Position numbers and translations under genes: made by a program. DNA of 28,087 bases from CAZCDM01 sp964497475 (lineage in GTDB: Bacteria > Planctomycetota > Phycisphaerae > SM23-33): positions 1 to 28,087 of the forward strand of contig CAZCDM010000013.1 of NCBI GenBank assembly GCA_964497475.1, read 5' to 3'. Shown here in pieces: positions 16,355 through 25,360 of the stretch. How positions within the stretch are numbered: position 1 is the stretch's first letter; every line of letters begins with the position of its first letter. The notes beneath the pieces are model-generated. The model made no database searches. It had not been told where the DNA came from and worked only from the letters and a program-made list of their open reading frames with translations.

Positions 16355-18016
16355 GTGAAGGTAGCCTTGGCACAATTCAATCCGGTGGTGGGGGACCTGG
16401 CGGGCAATGTGCGCCGCCATGGCGAGTGCATCGACGCTGCCGCCCGGGCCGGGGCTGACCTGGTCGTCTTTGGCGAGCTGTCGGTGGTGGGGTATCCGCC
16501 GCGGGACTTGCTGGCCAAGCAGGGCTTTGCCGCCGACTGCCGCCGGGCGGTGGAAGCCCTCGCCGCACGATGTACCGATATAGCAGCCCTGGTGGGGTTC
16601 GTTCAGCCCACGGCGGGCCCGGCCGGTCGCCGTCTGCAGAATGTCGCTGCCGTGCTGGCCGGGGGCTCGATCGCCCAGGTGCACGTCAAGTCGCTCCTGC
16701 CGACGTATGATGTTTTCGACGAGACGCGCTACTTCGAGCCCGGCCGCGATGTGGAACTGCTGGACATCGCCGGCCGACAGGTCGGCCTGAGCATTTGCGA
16801 AGACTTGTGGGACGCTTCATCGCTGGGCTGGGAACTCTACGATGACGATCCGATCCACCGGCTGGTTTCTGCCGGGGCGGAGGTCATCGTCAACATGGCC
16901 GCCAGCCCCTACGAGCAGACCAAGCCCGCCCGTCGGGAAGAGCTTTTCCGCCGACGCGCCCGCGAGCTGGTCCGGCCGATCGTGTATGTCAACCAGGTCG
17001 GCGGCAATGACGAGCTGATCTTCGACGGCGGCAGTTGCGTCGTCAGCCCGGCCGGCGAGGTGGTCGCCCGGGCGAAATCGTTCGCCGAAGACCTGCTGGT
17101 CGCCGACCTCGACGAGCCCGGCCCGGCGCGAGTGGAAACCCCGCCCGATCGCATGGCCGGTCTGGCCGAGGCGCTGCAGCTGGGCCTGGGCGATTACGTC
17201 CACAAGTGCGGCTTTTCGCGGGTCGTGCTGGGCCTGTCCGGCGGGATCGACTCAGCCATCGTGGCCGTCCTGGCCGCCGACGCGCTGGGTGCCCGGAACG
17301 TTACCGCCCTGGCCATGCCCAGCCGGTACAGCTCCGATCACAGCCTGGCCGACGCGTTCGCGTTGGCGAACAATCTGGGCATCGCCTGTCACGAGGTGCC
17401 CATCGAGCCGATTCACTCTGCGTTTGAGCAGGTCCTTGCCGAAGCCCTGACGCACGACGCGCCCGGCCGGGATGTCGCCGAAGAGAATGTCCAGGCTCGC
17501 ATCCGCGGGAATCTGGTGATGGCCTGGTCGAACGCCTACGGCCAGTTGGCCCTGGCGACGGGGAACAAATCGGAACTGGCCTGCGGGTACTGCACGCTGT
17601 ATGGCGACATGGCCGGCGGCATTGCCCCCATCGGCGATGTGCTGAAGACCGAGGTCTACGAACTGGCCCGGTACATCAACGACCGCGCCGGGGCCGAGCG
17701 TATTCCCGAGAACATCCTCGCCAAGCCGCCCAGTGCGGAACTCAAGCCCGGGCAGGTCGACCAGGACAAGCTCCCGCCGTATGACGTGCTGGACGGTATC
17801 TTGCAGATGTACGTGACGGAAGATCAGCCGGCCGATGCGATCATCGCAGCCGGGTTCGACGCGACTCTTGTCGGGCGGATTCTGCGGCTGGTGGATCTCT
17901 CGGAGTACAAACGGCAGCAGGCGGCCCGCGTGCTGAAGGTCAGCGGGCGGGCGTTCGGCATGGGCCGGCGGATGCCCATCGCCCAGCGGTACATTCAGAG
18001 AACGGATCGCCCATGA
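16355..18016 (+). CDS. nadE: Glutamine-dependent NAD+ synthetase
   Basis: This 553-aa enzyme makes NAD+ from nicotinate adenine dinucleotide, ATP and glutamine in the cytoplasm. The N-terminal nitrilase-like glutaminase domain has the catalytic triad E41 (VVFGELSVVGYPPRD), K112 (HVKSLLPTYDVFDE) and C148 (LSICEDLW). The C-terminal synthetase has the PP-loop SGGIDS (295-300) and ATGNKSELACGYCTLYGDMA. Length is normal for bacterial two-domain NadE. The start is GTG, set by GGGAG 8-9 nt upstream and by alignment of the family N-terminus (KVALAQFNPVVGD). The last codons overlap the next gene as ATGA, so the two are probably co-translated. Confidence 0.95.
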   Translation: MKVALAQFNPVVGDLAGNVRRHGECIDAAARAGADLVVFGELSVVGYPPRDLLAKQGFAADCRRAVEALAARCTDIAALVGFVQPTAGPAGRRLQNVAAVLAGGSIAQVHVKSLLPTYDVFDETRYFEPGRDVELLDIAGRQVGLSICEDLWDASSLGWELYDDDPIHRLVSAGAEVIVNMAASPYEQTKPARREELFRRRARELVRPIVYVNQVGGNDELIFDGGSCVVSPAGEVVARAKSFAEDLLVADLDEPGPARVETPPDRMAGLAEALQLGLGDYVHKCGFSRVVLGLSGGIDSAIVAVLAADALGARNVTALAMPSRYSSDHSLADAFALANNLGIACHEVPIEPIHSAFEQVLAEALTHDAPGRDVAEENVQARIRGNLVMAWSNAYGQLALATGNKSELACGYCTLYGDMAGGIAPIGDVLKTEVYELARYINDRAGAERIPENILAKPPSAELKPGQVDQDKLPPYDVLDGILQMYVTEDQPADAIIAAGFDATLVGRILRLVDLSEYKRQQAARVLKVSGRAFGMGRRMPIAQRYIQRTDRP

Positions 18017-19611
18017 CCGCGCCGCGACGCATGCGACTGGTTTGCGGGCAGTGCGGCAAGCAGCACGAGGTCGAGGCCGGTCCGCAGGTGCTCACCGCGG
18101 TGTGCGATGCGTGCGGCCATGAGATTTTCCTCGGGCATTTGACGCATCCGGACCAGGACGAGCCATACCAGCCGGGGGTTGCCTTCGGGGACGAAACCCA
18201 GGGCTTTGCCGAGTCGGCCCGCAAGATCATTCGCGAGCGTGTGCTGATCCAGTGCGGCTCGTGTCAGGCCCGCGTGAAGGTCTCCAAGCGGCAGTGCGGC
18301 CAGGTCATTCGCTGCCCGTCCTGCGGGGTCGATATTCGCGTGCCGCTGCTGGATACCGACGATCTCTTTGAAGATACCTACCTGCCCGGCGGCCCGACGG
18401 GGGAGCTGGCGTTGGTCGCGGCGCTGTCCACGGCGGAAAAGCGTCTGGCCCGCAAGGCGCAGGCGGCACAGCGTTCGGAAGGGCCCAGCCGCAAGATGCT
18501 GCTGGTGATTGGCGGAGGGATAGCCATCCTGCTCGTGCTTGCGGCTGTGATTTTCATGCCGGGCCAATCGTCCGATTCGCAGGAGGATGATGCCGTCACG
18601 ACGGCCGAGACGGTGGGCCCGCCTTCGCAGCCGGTGGCCTCGCAGCCGGCCGATGCTCCCCCGGCTGCGCCCACTCCGCAGGCGACCGTCACGCCGCCCC
18701 CGCCGCCCGCCGCTGCGCCCCAGCCGAGCGATCAGCCTCGCGCGGTCGTTGAAGAAATCGCCTGGGCGGATACCATCGGCGAGGGACGCTACCCCCCCGC
18801 GCTGGGGATGCTCTACCTGCGTGTGCGGCTGCGGCTGCATGCCGCGGCCGAGCCGGTGCGGGTCTCGTTCTCGGCCGAGGATATCCTGCTTCGGCTTGGC
18901 AGTGAGATGATTCCCGCCCTGGGCACGCCGCCTGCGCCGGGGCCCTTGCCGCGCCTGCCGGTTCGCACGACGAGGTACATCCAGCCCGGAACCACCGAGA
19001 CGCTGACGGTACTCTTCGAGCTGCCTGCCCGCCAGGCCAGGGGATCGTGCCACATCCGAGGGCTGGCGAGGGTTGCCATCGAACTGCCCGACCCGGGTCG
19101 GGTGGGCCATCGTCTGGAAGGGCAGTGGCAGGAGGAATCTCCCCGGAACCTCAAGCCGCTGTTGCGTCATCCGGTGATGGCGGCCATCCAGGCCCGGCCT
19201 GATGATCGGCTGATCATTCGGCGAACCGGCGATGCGTACGTGGTGTGGTTTGACAAGGCGGCGATGGCGGGGAAGTTGGCCTTCGCGGGGCGTGGGCAGT
19301 ACCGTGTCGAGTTCGAAAAGCAGGGCGAGACGCTGCCGGCCGTGCTGCGCCTGTTCGATGAAGGCCGACGGATGGTCTTATACCTGCGCGACGAGCCGAT
19401 GTACCAGTTAACCTACCGTCGGGTGACGCCGGCCTCAGCGCCGGCCTCCAAGCCGACGGCCGAACCCAAAGCCAGCCCGACGAGCAGCCCGGCCAGCAAA
19501 CCGGCTACCCGCCCGGCCCGTGCACCGGCCCAAACGCGCCCTGCCCCCAGTCCGCAGCCCGAGCCTCTGCCAGAAAATGACCCCCATCGCCCGCGGTTCT
19601 TTGGTGTGTGA
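18013..19611 (+). CDS. Zinc-ribbon, single-pass membrane protein of unknown function
   Basis: I do not recognise the whole of this 532-aa protein. It begins with two zinc-ribbon-like modules: CGQC (11-14) paired with CDAC (31-34), and CGSC paired with CPSC around residues 81-103, similar to MJ0042-type ribbons. One transmembrane helix follows at about 161-182 (MLLVIGGGIAILLVLAAVIF), then a Pro/Ala/Gln linker. After that comes a roughly 200-residue region with the beta-rich look of an extracytoplasmic domain. The tail is rich in PASKP repeats. Predicted topology is ribbons in the cytoplasm and the rest outside. It overlaps nadE by 4 nt, but nothing indicates a role in NAD synthesis. Confidence 0.8.
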   Translation: MTAPRRMRLVCGQCGKQHEVEAGPQVLTAVCDACGHEIFLGHLTHPDQDEPYQPGVAFGDETQGFAESARKIIRERVLIQCGSCQARVKVSKRQCGQVIRCPSCGVDIRVPLLDTDDLFEDTYLPGGPTGELALVAALSTAEKRLARKAQAAQRSEGPSRKMLLVIGGGIAILLVLAAVIFMPGQSSDSQEDDAVTTAETVGPPSQPVASQPADAPPAAPTPQATVTPPPPPAAAPQPSDQPRAVVEEIAWADTIGEGRYPPALGMLYLRVRLRLHAAAEPVRVSFSAEDILLRLGSEMIPALGTPPAPGPLPRLPVRTTRYIQPGTTETLTVLFELPARQARGSCHIRGLARVAIELPDPGRVGHRLEGQWQEESPRNLKPLLRHPVMAAIQARPDDRLIIRRTGDAYVVWFDKAAMAGKLAFAGRGQYRVEFEKQGETLPAVLRLFDEGRRMVLYLRDEPMYQLTYRRVTPASAPASKPTAEPKASPTSSPASKPATRPARAPAQTRPAPSPQPEPLPENDPHRPRFFGV

Positions 19612-19634
19612 GGGCGAGGGGGAATCGGGCGGGC

Positions 19635-20861
19635 TTATTGCTGCTCTTTGACGGCCCAGGTCTGGCGATTGAGGTTGGGCGTGACCCCGGCTGCCTGCCA
19701 GTAGGGCAGCACGTCGACGACCTGGCCGGTTTCCATCGCCTCGTCGATGGCGATGCTGGCCAGCGAGCTGAGGATGCCGTCATTGAGGTCGCAGCTGGGC
19801 ATGGCCCCGCCGAACATGCAGTCGCCCATTTCCTTGGCGATGATCTGGTCGCCGCCGCCGTGGCCGCCAGCCTGGTTGTCGAAGATCAGTTCGGGTTCGC
19901 TTTTCCAGCCGTAGCGGCAGAGCTCGACCTTGCCGGTGTACAGGTCCCCCCGGATGCCGCCGCGCGAGCCGTTGATGTACATGCGGCGCTCGGGAAAGGC
20001 CGAGCAGCAGTTCGTGTGGAACGTCGCTCGCACGCCGTTGGCGTATTCGATGATGGCGACCTGGTTATCGACGATGTCTTTCTCGCATAGGAAGGGGTTG
20101 CGTACGTCGGCGCGGGTCGAGCCGGGGATCGCCCAGGACTGGAACGCCTTGCGCCCGCCCCCGCGGGGATCATCGTCCGGCGAGAGGCCCAGCTCGTCCT
20201 GGATGTACTGGTTACGGGCGGTGAAAAAGTCCAGCCCGCCGAAGCTCGCGACCCGCCGCGGCAGCGATTCGGTCATCCAGTTGACCAGGTCGATATCGTG
20301 GCAGCACTTCTCCAGCAGGTGCGTGCCGGCGTATTTCGTCAGGCGGCGCCAGTCGCCATGGATGAATCCGCCGTGGTTGAAGGCAAGCGTTTCGTTGAAC
20401 TCCATCGAGACGATGTACCCGATCGCGCCGGAGGTCAGGACCTCTTTGATCTTCCGATAGAAGGGGCTGAACCGCAGGGTAAAGCCCACGATGCACTTGC
20501 TGGTGCTTTGCTTCCAGGCGGCCTGGATGGCGAGGGCGTCTTCCAGGGTAGTGGCGACGGGCTTTTGCAGGAAGACATCCTTGCCGGCGGCGAAGGCGGC
20601 CTCGGCCTGCTCGCGGTGGAAGCAGTTGTATGAGGCGATGATGATCCAGTCGATATCGTCGGCCTGGCAGAGGTCGTTGAAGTCGTCGTAGACCGGCACG
20701 TCGTAATCGACCAGGGCGGCGGTATCGGTACGAGACCTTTCCCTCGGGTCGCAGATGCCCCGCAGGGCTACGCGGTCGCCGTGGGCTTCCAGCAGCAGCC
20801 GCAGGTTCACCTGGCCCATCTTTCCGCTTCCGATAATACCAACGCCTAATTTATCACTCAT
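19635..20861 (-). CDS. Gfo/Idh/MocA family oxidoreductase
   Basis: This 408-aa protein has the Gfo/Idh/MocA plan: an N-terminal NAD(P)-binding Rossmann fold (VGIIGSGKMGQVNLRLL) and a C-terminal alpha/beta domain with GTHLLEKCCHDIDLVNWM, whose histidine and aspartate are likely catalytic. These enzymes oxidise or epimerise sugars and inositols; the substrate cannot be read from sequence. The usual EKP motif is QKP here (VFLQKPVATTLEDAL): the lysine is kept and the glutamate replaced. It lacks a signal peptide, unlike many planctomycete paralogues. It has a good ribosome-binding site (AAAGGA) and its own promoter, and is convergent with the zinc-ribbon gene. Confidence 0.92.
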   Translation of the reverse strand: MSDKLGVGIIGSGKMGQVNLRLLLEAHGDRVALRGICDPRERSRTDTAALVDYDVPVYDDFNDLCQADDIDWIIIASYNCFHREQAEAAFAAGKDVFLQKPVATTLEDALAIQAAWKQSTSKCIVGFTLRFSPFYRKIKEVLTSGAIGYIVSMEFNETLAFNHGGFIHGDWRRLTKYAGTHLLEKCCHDIDLVNWMTESLPRRVASFGGLDFFTARNQYIQDELGLSPDDDPRGGGRKAFQSWAIPGSTRADVRNPFLCEKDIVDNQVAIIEYANGVRATFHTNCCSAFPERRMYINGSRGGIRGDLYTGKVELCRYGWKSEPELIFDNQAGGHGGGDQIIAKEMGDCMFGGAMPSCDLNDGILSSLASIAIDEAMETGQVVDVLPYWQAAGVTPNLNRQTWAVKEQQ

Positions 20862-20902
20862 CGATCATGTCCTTTGTGTTTCGGGTGAAGATTGAAAGCA
20901 CC

Positions 20903-20930
20903 AGTATAGCGTCTGCCCGGTTGGATGCAA
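20903..20930 (-). promoter_or_regulatory. Promoter of the Gfo/Idh/MocA gene
   Basis: On the minus strand TTGCAT (20925-20930) and TATACT (20903-20908) are 16 bp apart. The -10 is strong. The predicted start near 20896 gives a leader of about 35 nt containing the AAAGGA site. Confidence 0.5.
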
Positions 20931-20963
20931 TCGACTGTCGGGGCGGGCCTGGTCTGGTCTGGG

Positions 20964-21086
20964 TCAGATCTGGTGACGGCGGTAGAGTTCGGCGTAGTAG
21001 CCGTCGCGGGCCAGGAGGTCGTCGTGATGGCCCTGCTCGACGATGCGCCCCTCGCGCAGGACGTAGGTGAAGTCGGCCCGGCGGGC
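20964..21086 (-). pseudogene. C-terminal tail of an ABC transporter ATP-binding protein
   Basis: The minus strand between the Gfo gene and GH92 encodes RRADFTYVLREGRIVEQGHH and then DDLLARDGYYAELYRRHQI before TGA. This is the standard end of an ABC transporter nucleotide-binding domain, which follows the H-loop (usual form: ADRILVLEDGRIVEQGTHDELL). Walker A, the signature motif, Walker B and the transmembrane domain are all absent: upstream is the end of the intact GH92 gene, only about 34 bp away. It is a scar of a lost transporter. Confidence 0.75.
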
Positions 21087-21119
21087 AGCCCAAGCCCAAA
21101 GCGACAGGCGGGGCAGGGC

Positions 21120-23270
21120 TCAGGCGGGCAGCTGGCCAGGCCAGGAGCCGGGCGTCGCGCTCATGTGCAGTTCGAGCGTTCCGCCGGCGGAGACTTCCTC
21201 CGGCCTCAGCCAGGCGCGGTCGAGCGTCTGGCCGTTGAGCGTCGCGCCGGTGACGTAGATCGCCTCGGGACTGTGGCCGGTTGCGACGATCTCGAATCGC
21301 CCGCCGGCTACGGCCATTGACGCCCGCCGGAACGCCGGTGAGCCGATGAGCCACAGCGGCTGACCGGCCACGGGGAAAATGCCCATCGCCGCCCAGACGT
21401 ACCAGCTCGATAGTCCGCCCGAGTCGTCATTGCCCGGCAGGCCGTTGCGCCCTGTGCGGAACTGACCCCGCGCTGCGGCGAGGACGTCGCACGCGCGGTC
21501 GTGTCGGCCGGCGTAGATGTAGGTGTAGGGCGTCTCCATGTCGGTCTCGTTATTGAGGCCCTCGAAACGCTGCTCGGCCCACTGGGCTTCGGTGAGGCCC
21601 TGGCCCCGGCCGGGCTGGGTGACCGGGGTTGCATCGAAGCCGAAGTAATCGTCCAGCAGCTCGACGAACCGCTCGACCCCGCCGGCGCGGGCGATGCGGC
21701 CGGCCATGTCGTGCATCGGGCGGAAGGAGTAGGTCCACCGGCTGCCCTCGTAGAAGGTCGAGTCGACCACCAGGCCGGTCTGCTCGTCGTAGGCGACGGG
21801 CCATTGGGCCGCGAGTGTCTCCATCTGTTCGCCGCGAGCATCATCGCCGACGGCGCGGGCGATCTTCGCCAGGCCGAAGCATGCTTCGCAAAGGTCCAGC
21901 GTGTGGGAAATCGGGTGAACGATGCCCTCGTCGACGAAGGTTCTGGTCTTTTCGTCCGCCAGGAGCGACTCGCAGATCAGCTCCAGCTCGGCTGACCAGT
22001 CGGCGGCGTCGGGCAGGCGGAAGAACGCATCGGCCAGGGTGATGTGCCCCAGGCCACTGGCCTGCTTGGAGCAGATGTCCGGCTGCGGGCAGGTCAGGTA
22101 CGCCCGCCAGAGCGTGCCGAAACGCTTCGCCGCCGTCAGCAGCGTGGCCACCAGATCGCGCCCCACTTGCGGGTAGACGGTAAAGAGCATCGGGTAGAGC
22201 GTTTTGTACTGGTCCCACAGCGTGCAGAGGTCCAGCAGGCAGGGGCCCTCGTCGGGCCAGAGCGGGCTCTCGTCGCGCGTCGAGACGGGCTTGATCAGCG
22301 AGTGGTAGACGGCGGAGTAAAACACCGTCGCTGCCTCGGGCGAGTCGGCCTCGATGTCAAACGCTTCGAGATGCTCCCGCCATTGCTCTGCGGCGCGGGT
22401 GGCGATTTCGTCGAAGCTCGCTGCGTCGATTTCAGCCAGGGCCTCACGGGCCCGGTCGATGGATCGGTAGGAGAACCCCAGGCGGATTTCACACTGCGTC
22501 GCATTGGTCGGTAGGGTAAAGGCAGCGCCCAGCGGGGTGCGGTCGGTGATGCGATCGACGTCGAGTGTCTGTTCATTCGATCGGTCCTGGCCCTGGAAGA
22601 GGCAGGCCGACTCGCTCGTTTCGCGCAGCTCGGCGACGACGTAGAGATGGATATCGTCGACGTCGAGTTCGCCTTCGGCGCGGGTCGGGCTGACCAGCCG
22701 GATTGTCGCGGCGGTGGGGTGCTGCTGCATGGCTTCCTGTTCGACATCCAGCCCGGCCGAGGCGAGGTTCACCAGCAGCGTGCGGGGATCGTCACCGGCG
22801 AGGGTATAGCGATGTAGGGCCGCCCTGCGGGTGACGGTGAGTTCGACGGCGGGGCCGGCCTTGTCGAATCGGGCGGCGTAGAAGCCGGGCCTGGCGCTCT
22901 CGTCGAGGATGGGCCGTTCGATTTCGGCCAGGTCGGCTCTGGTGAGGCTGACGCGGGCGTAGTTGTAGTAATGCCCCACCGTGCCCGTGCCGCTGTGGTG
23001 GAAGTGCGTCACGCCGCGGGCGATGTGGCCTTGCGGGCGCAGCCGGGGCAGGCCCGAGCAGGAGACCTCATACGGCCCGTAGCCGGTGACATAGCCGCCC
23101 GAGTAGGGCAGAGCGGTCACCATGCCCAACGGCAGGGCCGCGCCGGGGTGCGTATTGCCCGTCAGTGCCTTGGGCAGCAGCCAGCGGTCGGCCAGGCCGC
23201 CGCGGGGGTGGGGCATGTCGGTCTCCCAGTTGCCCAGGAACGGATCTACGGATTCATATGCGTTGGTCAC
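21120..23270 (-). CDS. GH92 family glycosidase (exo-alpha-mannosidase type)
   Basis: This 716-aa protein matches glycoside hydrolase family 92, calcium-dependent exo-acting alpha-mannosidases. The family landmarks are SVDPFLGN at the N-terminus, GNTHPGAALPLGMV, THFHHSGTGTVG, and the C-terminal catalytic region GNDDSGGLSSWYVWAAMGIF followed by PVAGQPLWLIGSP. The usual Cys in GNxDCGQMS is Ser here. I chose GTG 23270 because it keeps the conserved VDPFLGN and sits 14 nt after the sulfatase stop; ATG 23216 would remove that motif. No signal peptide is visible, so it probably acts in the cytoplasm. It appears complete and is the last intact gene of the PfpI-sulfatase-GH92 unit. Confidence 0.9.
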   Translation of the reverse strand: MTNAYESVDPFLGNWETDMPHPRGGLADRWLLPKALTGNTHPGAALPLGMVTALPYSGGYVTGYGPYEVSCSGLPRLRPQGHIARGVTHFHHSGTGTVGHYYNYARVSLTRADLAEIERPILDESARPGFYAARFDKAGPAVELTVTRRAALHRYTLAGDDPRTLLVNLASAGLDVEQEAMQQHPTAATIRLVSPTRAEGELDVDDIHLYVVAELRETSESACLFQGQDRSNEQTLDVDRITDRTPLGAAFTLPTNATQCEIRLGFSYRSIDRAREALAEIDAASFDEIATRAAEQWREHLEAFDIEADSPEAATVFYSAVYHSLIKPVSTRDESPLWPDEGPCLLDLCTLWDQYKTLYPMLFTVYPQVGRDLVATLLTAAKRFGTLWRAYLTCPQPDICSKQASGLGHITLADAFFRLPDAADWSAELELICESLLADEKTRTFVDEGIVHPISHTLDLCEACFGLAKIARAVGDDARGEQMETLAAQWPVAYDEQTGLVVDSTFYEGSRWTYSFRPMHDMAGRIARAGGVERFVELLDDYFGFDATPVTQPGRGQGLTEAQWAEQRFEGLNNETDMETPYTYIYAGRHDRACDVLAAARGQFRTGRNGLPGNDDSGGLSSWYVWAAMGIFPVAGQPLWLIGSPAFRRASMAVAGGRFEIVATGHSPEAIYVTGATLNGQTLDRAWLRPEEVSAGGTLELHMSATPGSWPGQLPA

Positions 23271-23284
23271 GTGTGATCGTGCTT

Positions 23285-24763
23285 TCAGTGTTTGACGTCG
23301 AGGGGGGATCGCTCGGCGGTGTTTCCGGGGATGAACGGGAAGACCGGCCAGACGCCGTCGATGCGGTCGTCGTCGATGGGTCGCTGGACGAGTTGGCCGT
23401 CTGCGACGAAGGGGCTGTTGCGCTGGGTGAGCCTGTCGATCAGGGCGTCGCGCAGGCGGGTCTGCTCGGCGGCGACATCGGTCGAGCCGGCGAGGTTGCA
23501 GCACTCCTGCGGGTCGGCCTGCATGTCGAAGAACTGCTCGGCCGGGCCCTCGGGATACCAGCAGTATTTCCATCGGCCGTCTGTGATGGAGACCGCGGCC
23601 CGGCCGGTCTCGGGGCCGGGGCCGAGCTGCATGTCGGTGTACTCCCGGGCGGGTTGGCGACCCTCGACGACGGCCGTGAGATCCATGCCCTCGATGTCGT
23701 CAGGAATCTCTCCGCCGGCCTCGGCGAGAATGGTCGGCAGCAGATCGGCGTGGGTGGCCAGGGCGTCGGTTCGCTTGTCGGCCAGCCGGCGGTTGAAGCC
23801 ATCGGGATAATGAATCATCAGCGGCACGCGGGCCGAGCAGTCGTGGTGGAATATCTTCGCGACGTTGCCGTGGTCCAGCAGATACTCGCCGTGGTCGGAG
23901 GCGAAAAGAATGAGTGTTTTTTCGTGGCTGCGAGTGCCACTGATTTCCCGCAGTGCTGCCAAGACCCTTCCGATATTGTAGTCGATCTGCGTGATCATGC
24001 CGTAGTACGCCGCCCGTGCAGCGCGGATGATCTCCGGGGTGTATCGGCTGGCCACGCACCCGCCGCGGTTCCGCCGGAAGGTTATCGGGGCGTGGTCCTC
24101 GTCGGCCCAGTCGCCGAAGACCGGCTCGGGGATGTCCTCATTGAGATACATCGAGTAGTAGGGCTCGGGCGGGTCGAACGGCGGATGCGGCTTGGAGAAC
24201 GAGGTCATGAGGAAGAACGGCGAGGTCGGGTCGCGCCGGCGGAGAATAAACTCCATCGACTTCTGCGCCACCCAGTTGGTGTGGCTGAGGGCTTCGGGAA
24301 CGGTCGAGCAGGAGGGCGTCAGTTCGTTCTGCCCCAGGCCGTGACGCATCGGCTGGAGGTCGTAGCCTCGCTCGGCCATTTCTTTGTAGTAGTCGTCGGG
24401 CAGGAGGATGTCGTCAAAGCCGTGCCTTGCCCGCGCCGGGCCGAAGTGCATCTTGCCCACGCCGTAGGTCTGGTAGCCCAGCTGGCCGAGATACCACGGC
24501 AAGGTGTGGGTGCGCCCCATGACGTCGCTTGTCTTCCCGTTGCCGACCATGCCGGTCGTCCAGGACCGCTTGCCGCTCATCAGGCAGGTCCGGCTGGGCA
24601 CGCAGATGGGGGAGTCTGCATAGGTGCGGTCGAACGAGACGCTGCGGGCGGCGAGGCAGTCGAGGTTCGGCGTGCGGAGGAAGGGCGGCTTGTGCGGGCC
24701 GAGCGTGTCGTAGCGCTGCTGGTCGGTGAAGAACAGTACGATGTTGGGGCGGTCTTGGGTCAT
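23285..24763 (-). CDS. Type I (formylglycine) sulfatase
   Basis: This 492-aa arylsulfatase-family enzyme hydrolyses sulfate esters, probably on a carbohydrate. The sulfatase signature CVPSRTCLMSG contains C54, the residue converted to formylglycine. Other landmarks are NIVLFFTDQQRYDTLG at the start (metal-binding Asp), KPHPPFDPP, and the ASDHGEYLLDHG metal-site motif. It starts directly with TQDRPNIVLF and so lacks the signal peptide common on polysaccharide sulfatases; an intracellular role is likely. It lies 42 nt after the PfpI gene and 14 nt before GH92. The pairing suggests desulfation followed by mannose release from one imported glycan. Confidence 0.93.
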   Translation of the reverse strand: MTQDRPNIVLFFTDQQRYDTLGPHKPPFLRTPNLDCLAARSVSFDRTYADSPICVPSRTCLMSGKRSWTTGMVGNGKTSDVMGRTHTLPWYLGQLGYQTYGVGKMHFGPARARHGFDDILLPDDYYKEMAERGYDLQPMRHGLGQNELTPSCSTVPEALSHTNWVAQKSMEFILRRRDPTSPFFLMTSFSKPHPPFDPPEPYYSMYLNEDIPEPVFGDWADEDHAPITFRRNRGGCVASRYTPEIIRAARAAYYGMITQIDYNIGRVLAALREISGTRSHEKTLILFASDHGEYLLDHGNVAKIFHHDCSARVPLMIHYPDGFNRRLADKRTDALATHADLLPTILAEAGGEIPDDIEGMDLTAVVEGRQPAREYTDMQLGPGPETGRAAVSITDGRWKYCWYPEGPAEQFFDMQADPQECCNLAGSTDVAAEQTRLRDALIDRLTQRNSPFVADGQLVQRPIDDDRIDGVWPVFPFIPGNTAERSPLDVKH

Positions 24764-24805
24764 GGGGTGTCTCGCGTGGTTTGGGGAAAGGGGGGTGGTG
24801 GTGTG

Positions 24806-25327
24806 CTAGGCTTGCAGAGCCTGGCCGATGGCTTTGCAGAAGGCGGGCAGGTCGTCCGGCGTGCGGGCGGTAATCACCGGCCCGTCGACTACGACTTCTT
24901 CATCGACCCATTCGGCCCCGGCGTTGGCTACGTCGTGACGGATGGCCATGAAGCTGGTGGCCTTTCGGCCTTTCAGCACGCTGGTCGAGCAGAGCATCCA
25001 GGGGCCATGACAGATCGCCGCCAGGACAATGCCCGCCTCGACGCACTGTTCCATGAAGGCCAGCATCGGCCCGCTGCGTCGCATGAAGTCCGGGCACCAG
25101 CCGCCGGGGATGATGGCCGCGTCGTACTCGCTGCCTTTGACGTCGACGGCTGAGCGGGTGGCCTGGCAGGGGTAGCCGAGTTTCGAGCTGTAGGTCTTCT
25201 GTGCCGTCTCGGCTACGAGGTCGACCGTCGCGCCGGCTTCGCAGAACCGATAGTAGGGGTACCAGACTTCCAGCTCCTGGTACTGTTCGTCGACGAGAAT
25301 GGCGATTCGTTTGTTGCTGAGGTCCAT
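24806..25327 (-). CDS. DJ-1/PfpI family protein
   Basis: This 173-aa protein has the DJ-1/PfpI fold. It starts RIAILVDEQYQELEVWYP, with the conserved Glu at E18, and has the nucleophile elbow AAICHGPWML with C106 and H107. Family members act as glyoxalase/deglycase-like enzymes, chaperones or intracellular peptidases, and the activity cannot be told from sequence. GGAAAGGAA 7 nt upstream of ATG 25327 is a good ribosome-binding site. It is the first gene of a likely three-gene operon with the sulfatase and GH92, where a carbonyl-stress or sugar-modifying role would be reasonable but unproven. Confidence 0.9.
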   Translation of the reverse strand: MDLSNKRIAILVDEQYQELEVWYPYYRFCEAGATVDLVAETAQKTYSSKLGYPCQATRSAVDVKGSEYDAAIIPGGWCPDFMRRSGPMLAFMEQCVEAGIVLAAICHGPWMLCSTSVLKGRKATSFMAIRHDVANAGAEWVDEEVVVDGPVITARTPDDLPAFCKAIGQALQA

Positions 25328-25360
25328 GGGGGTTCCTTTCCGCAGGAGGCTCTATGCGGA

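Noticed and set aside
23165..25153. 662-aa plus-strand open frame
   Set aside because: Antisense across sulfatase, GH92 start and PfpI, all with clear catalytic motifs.
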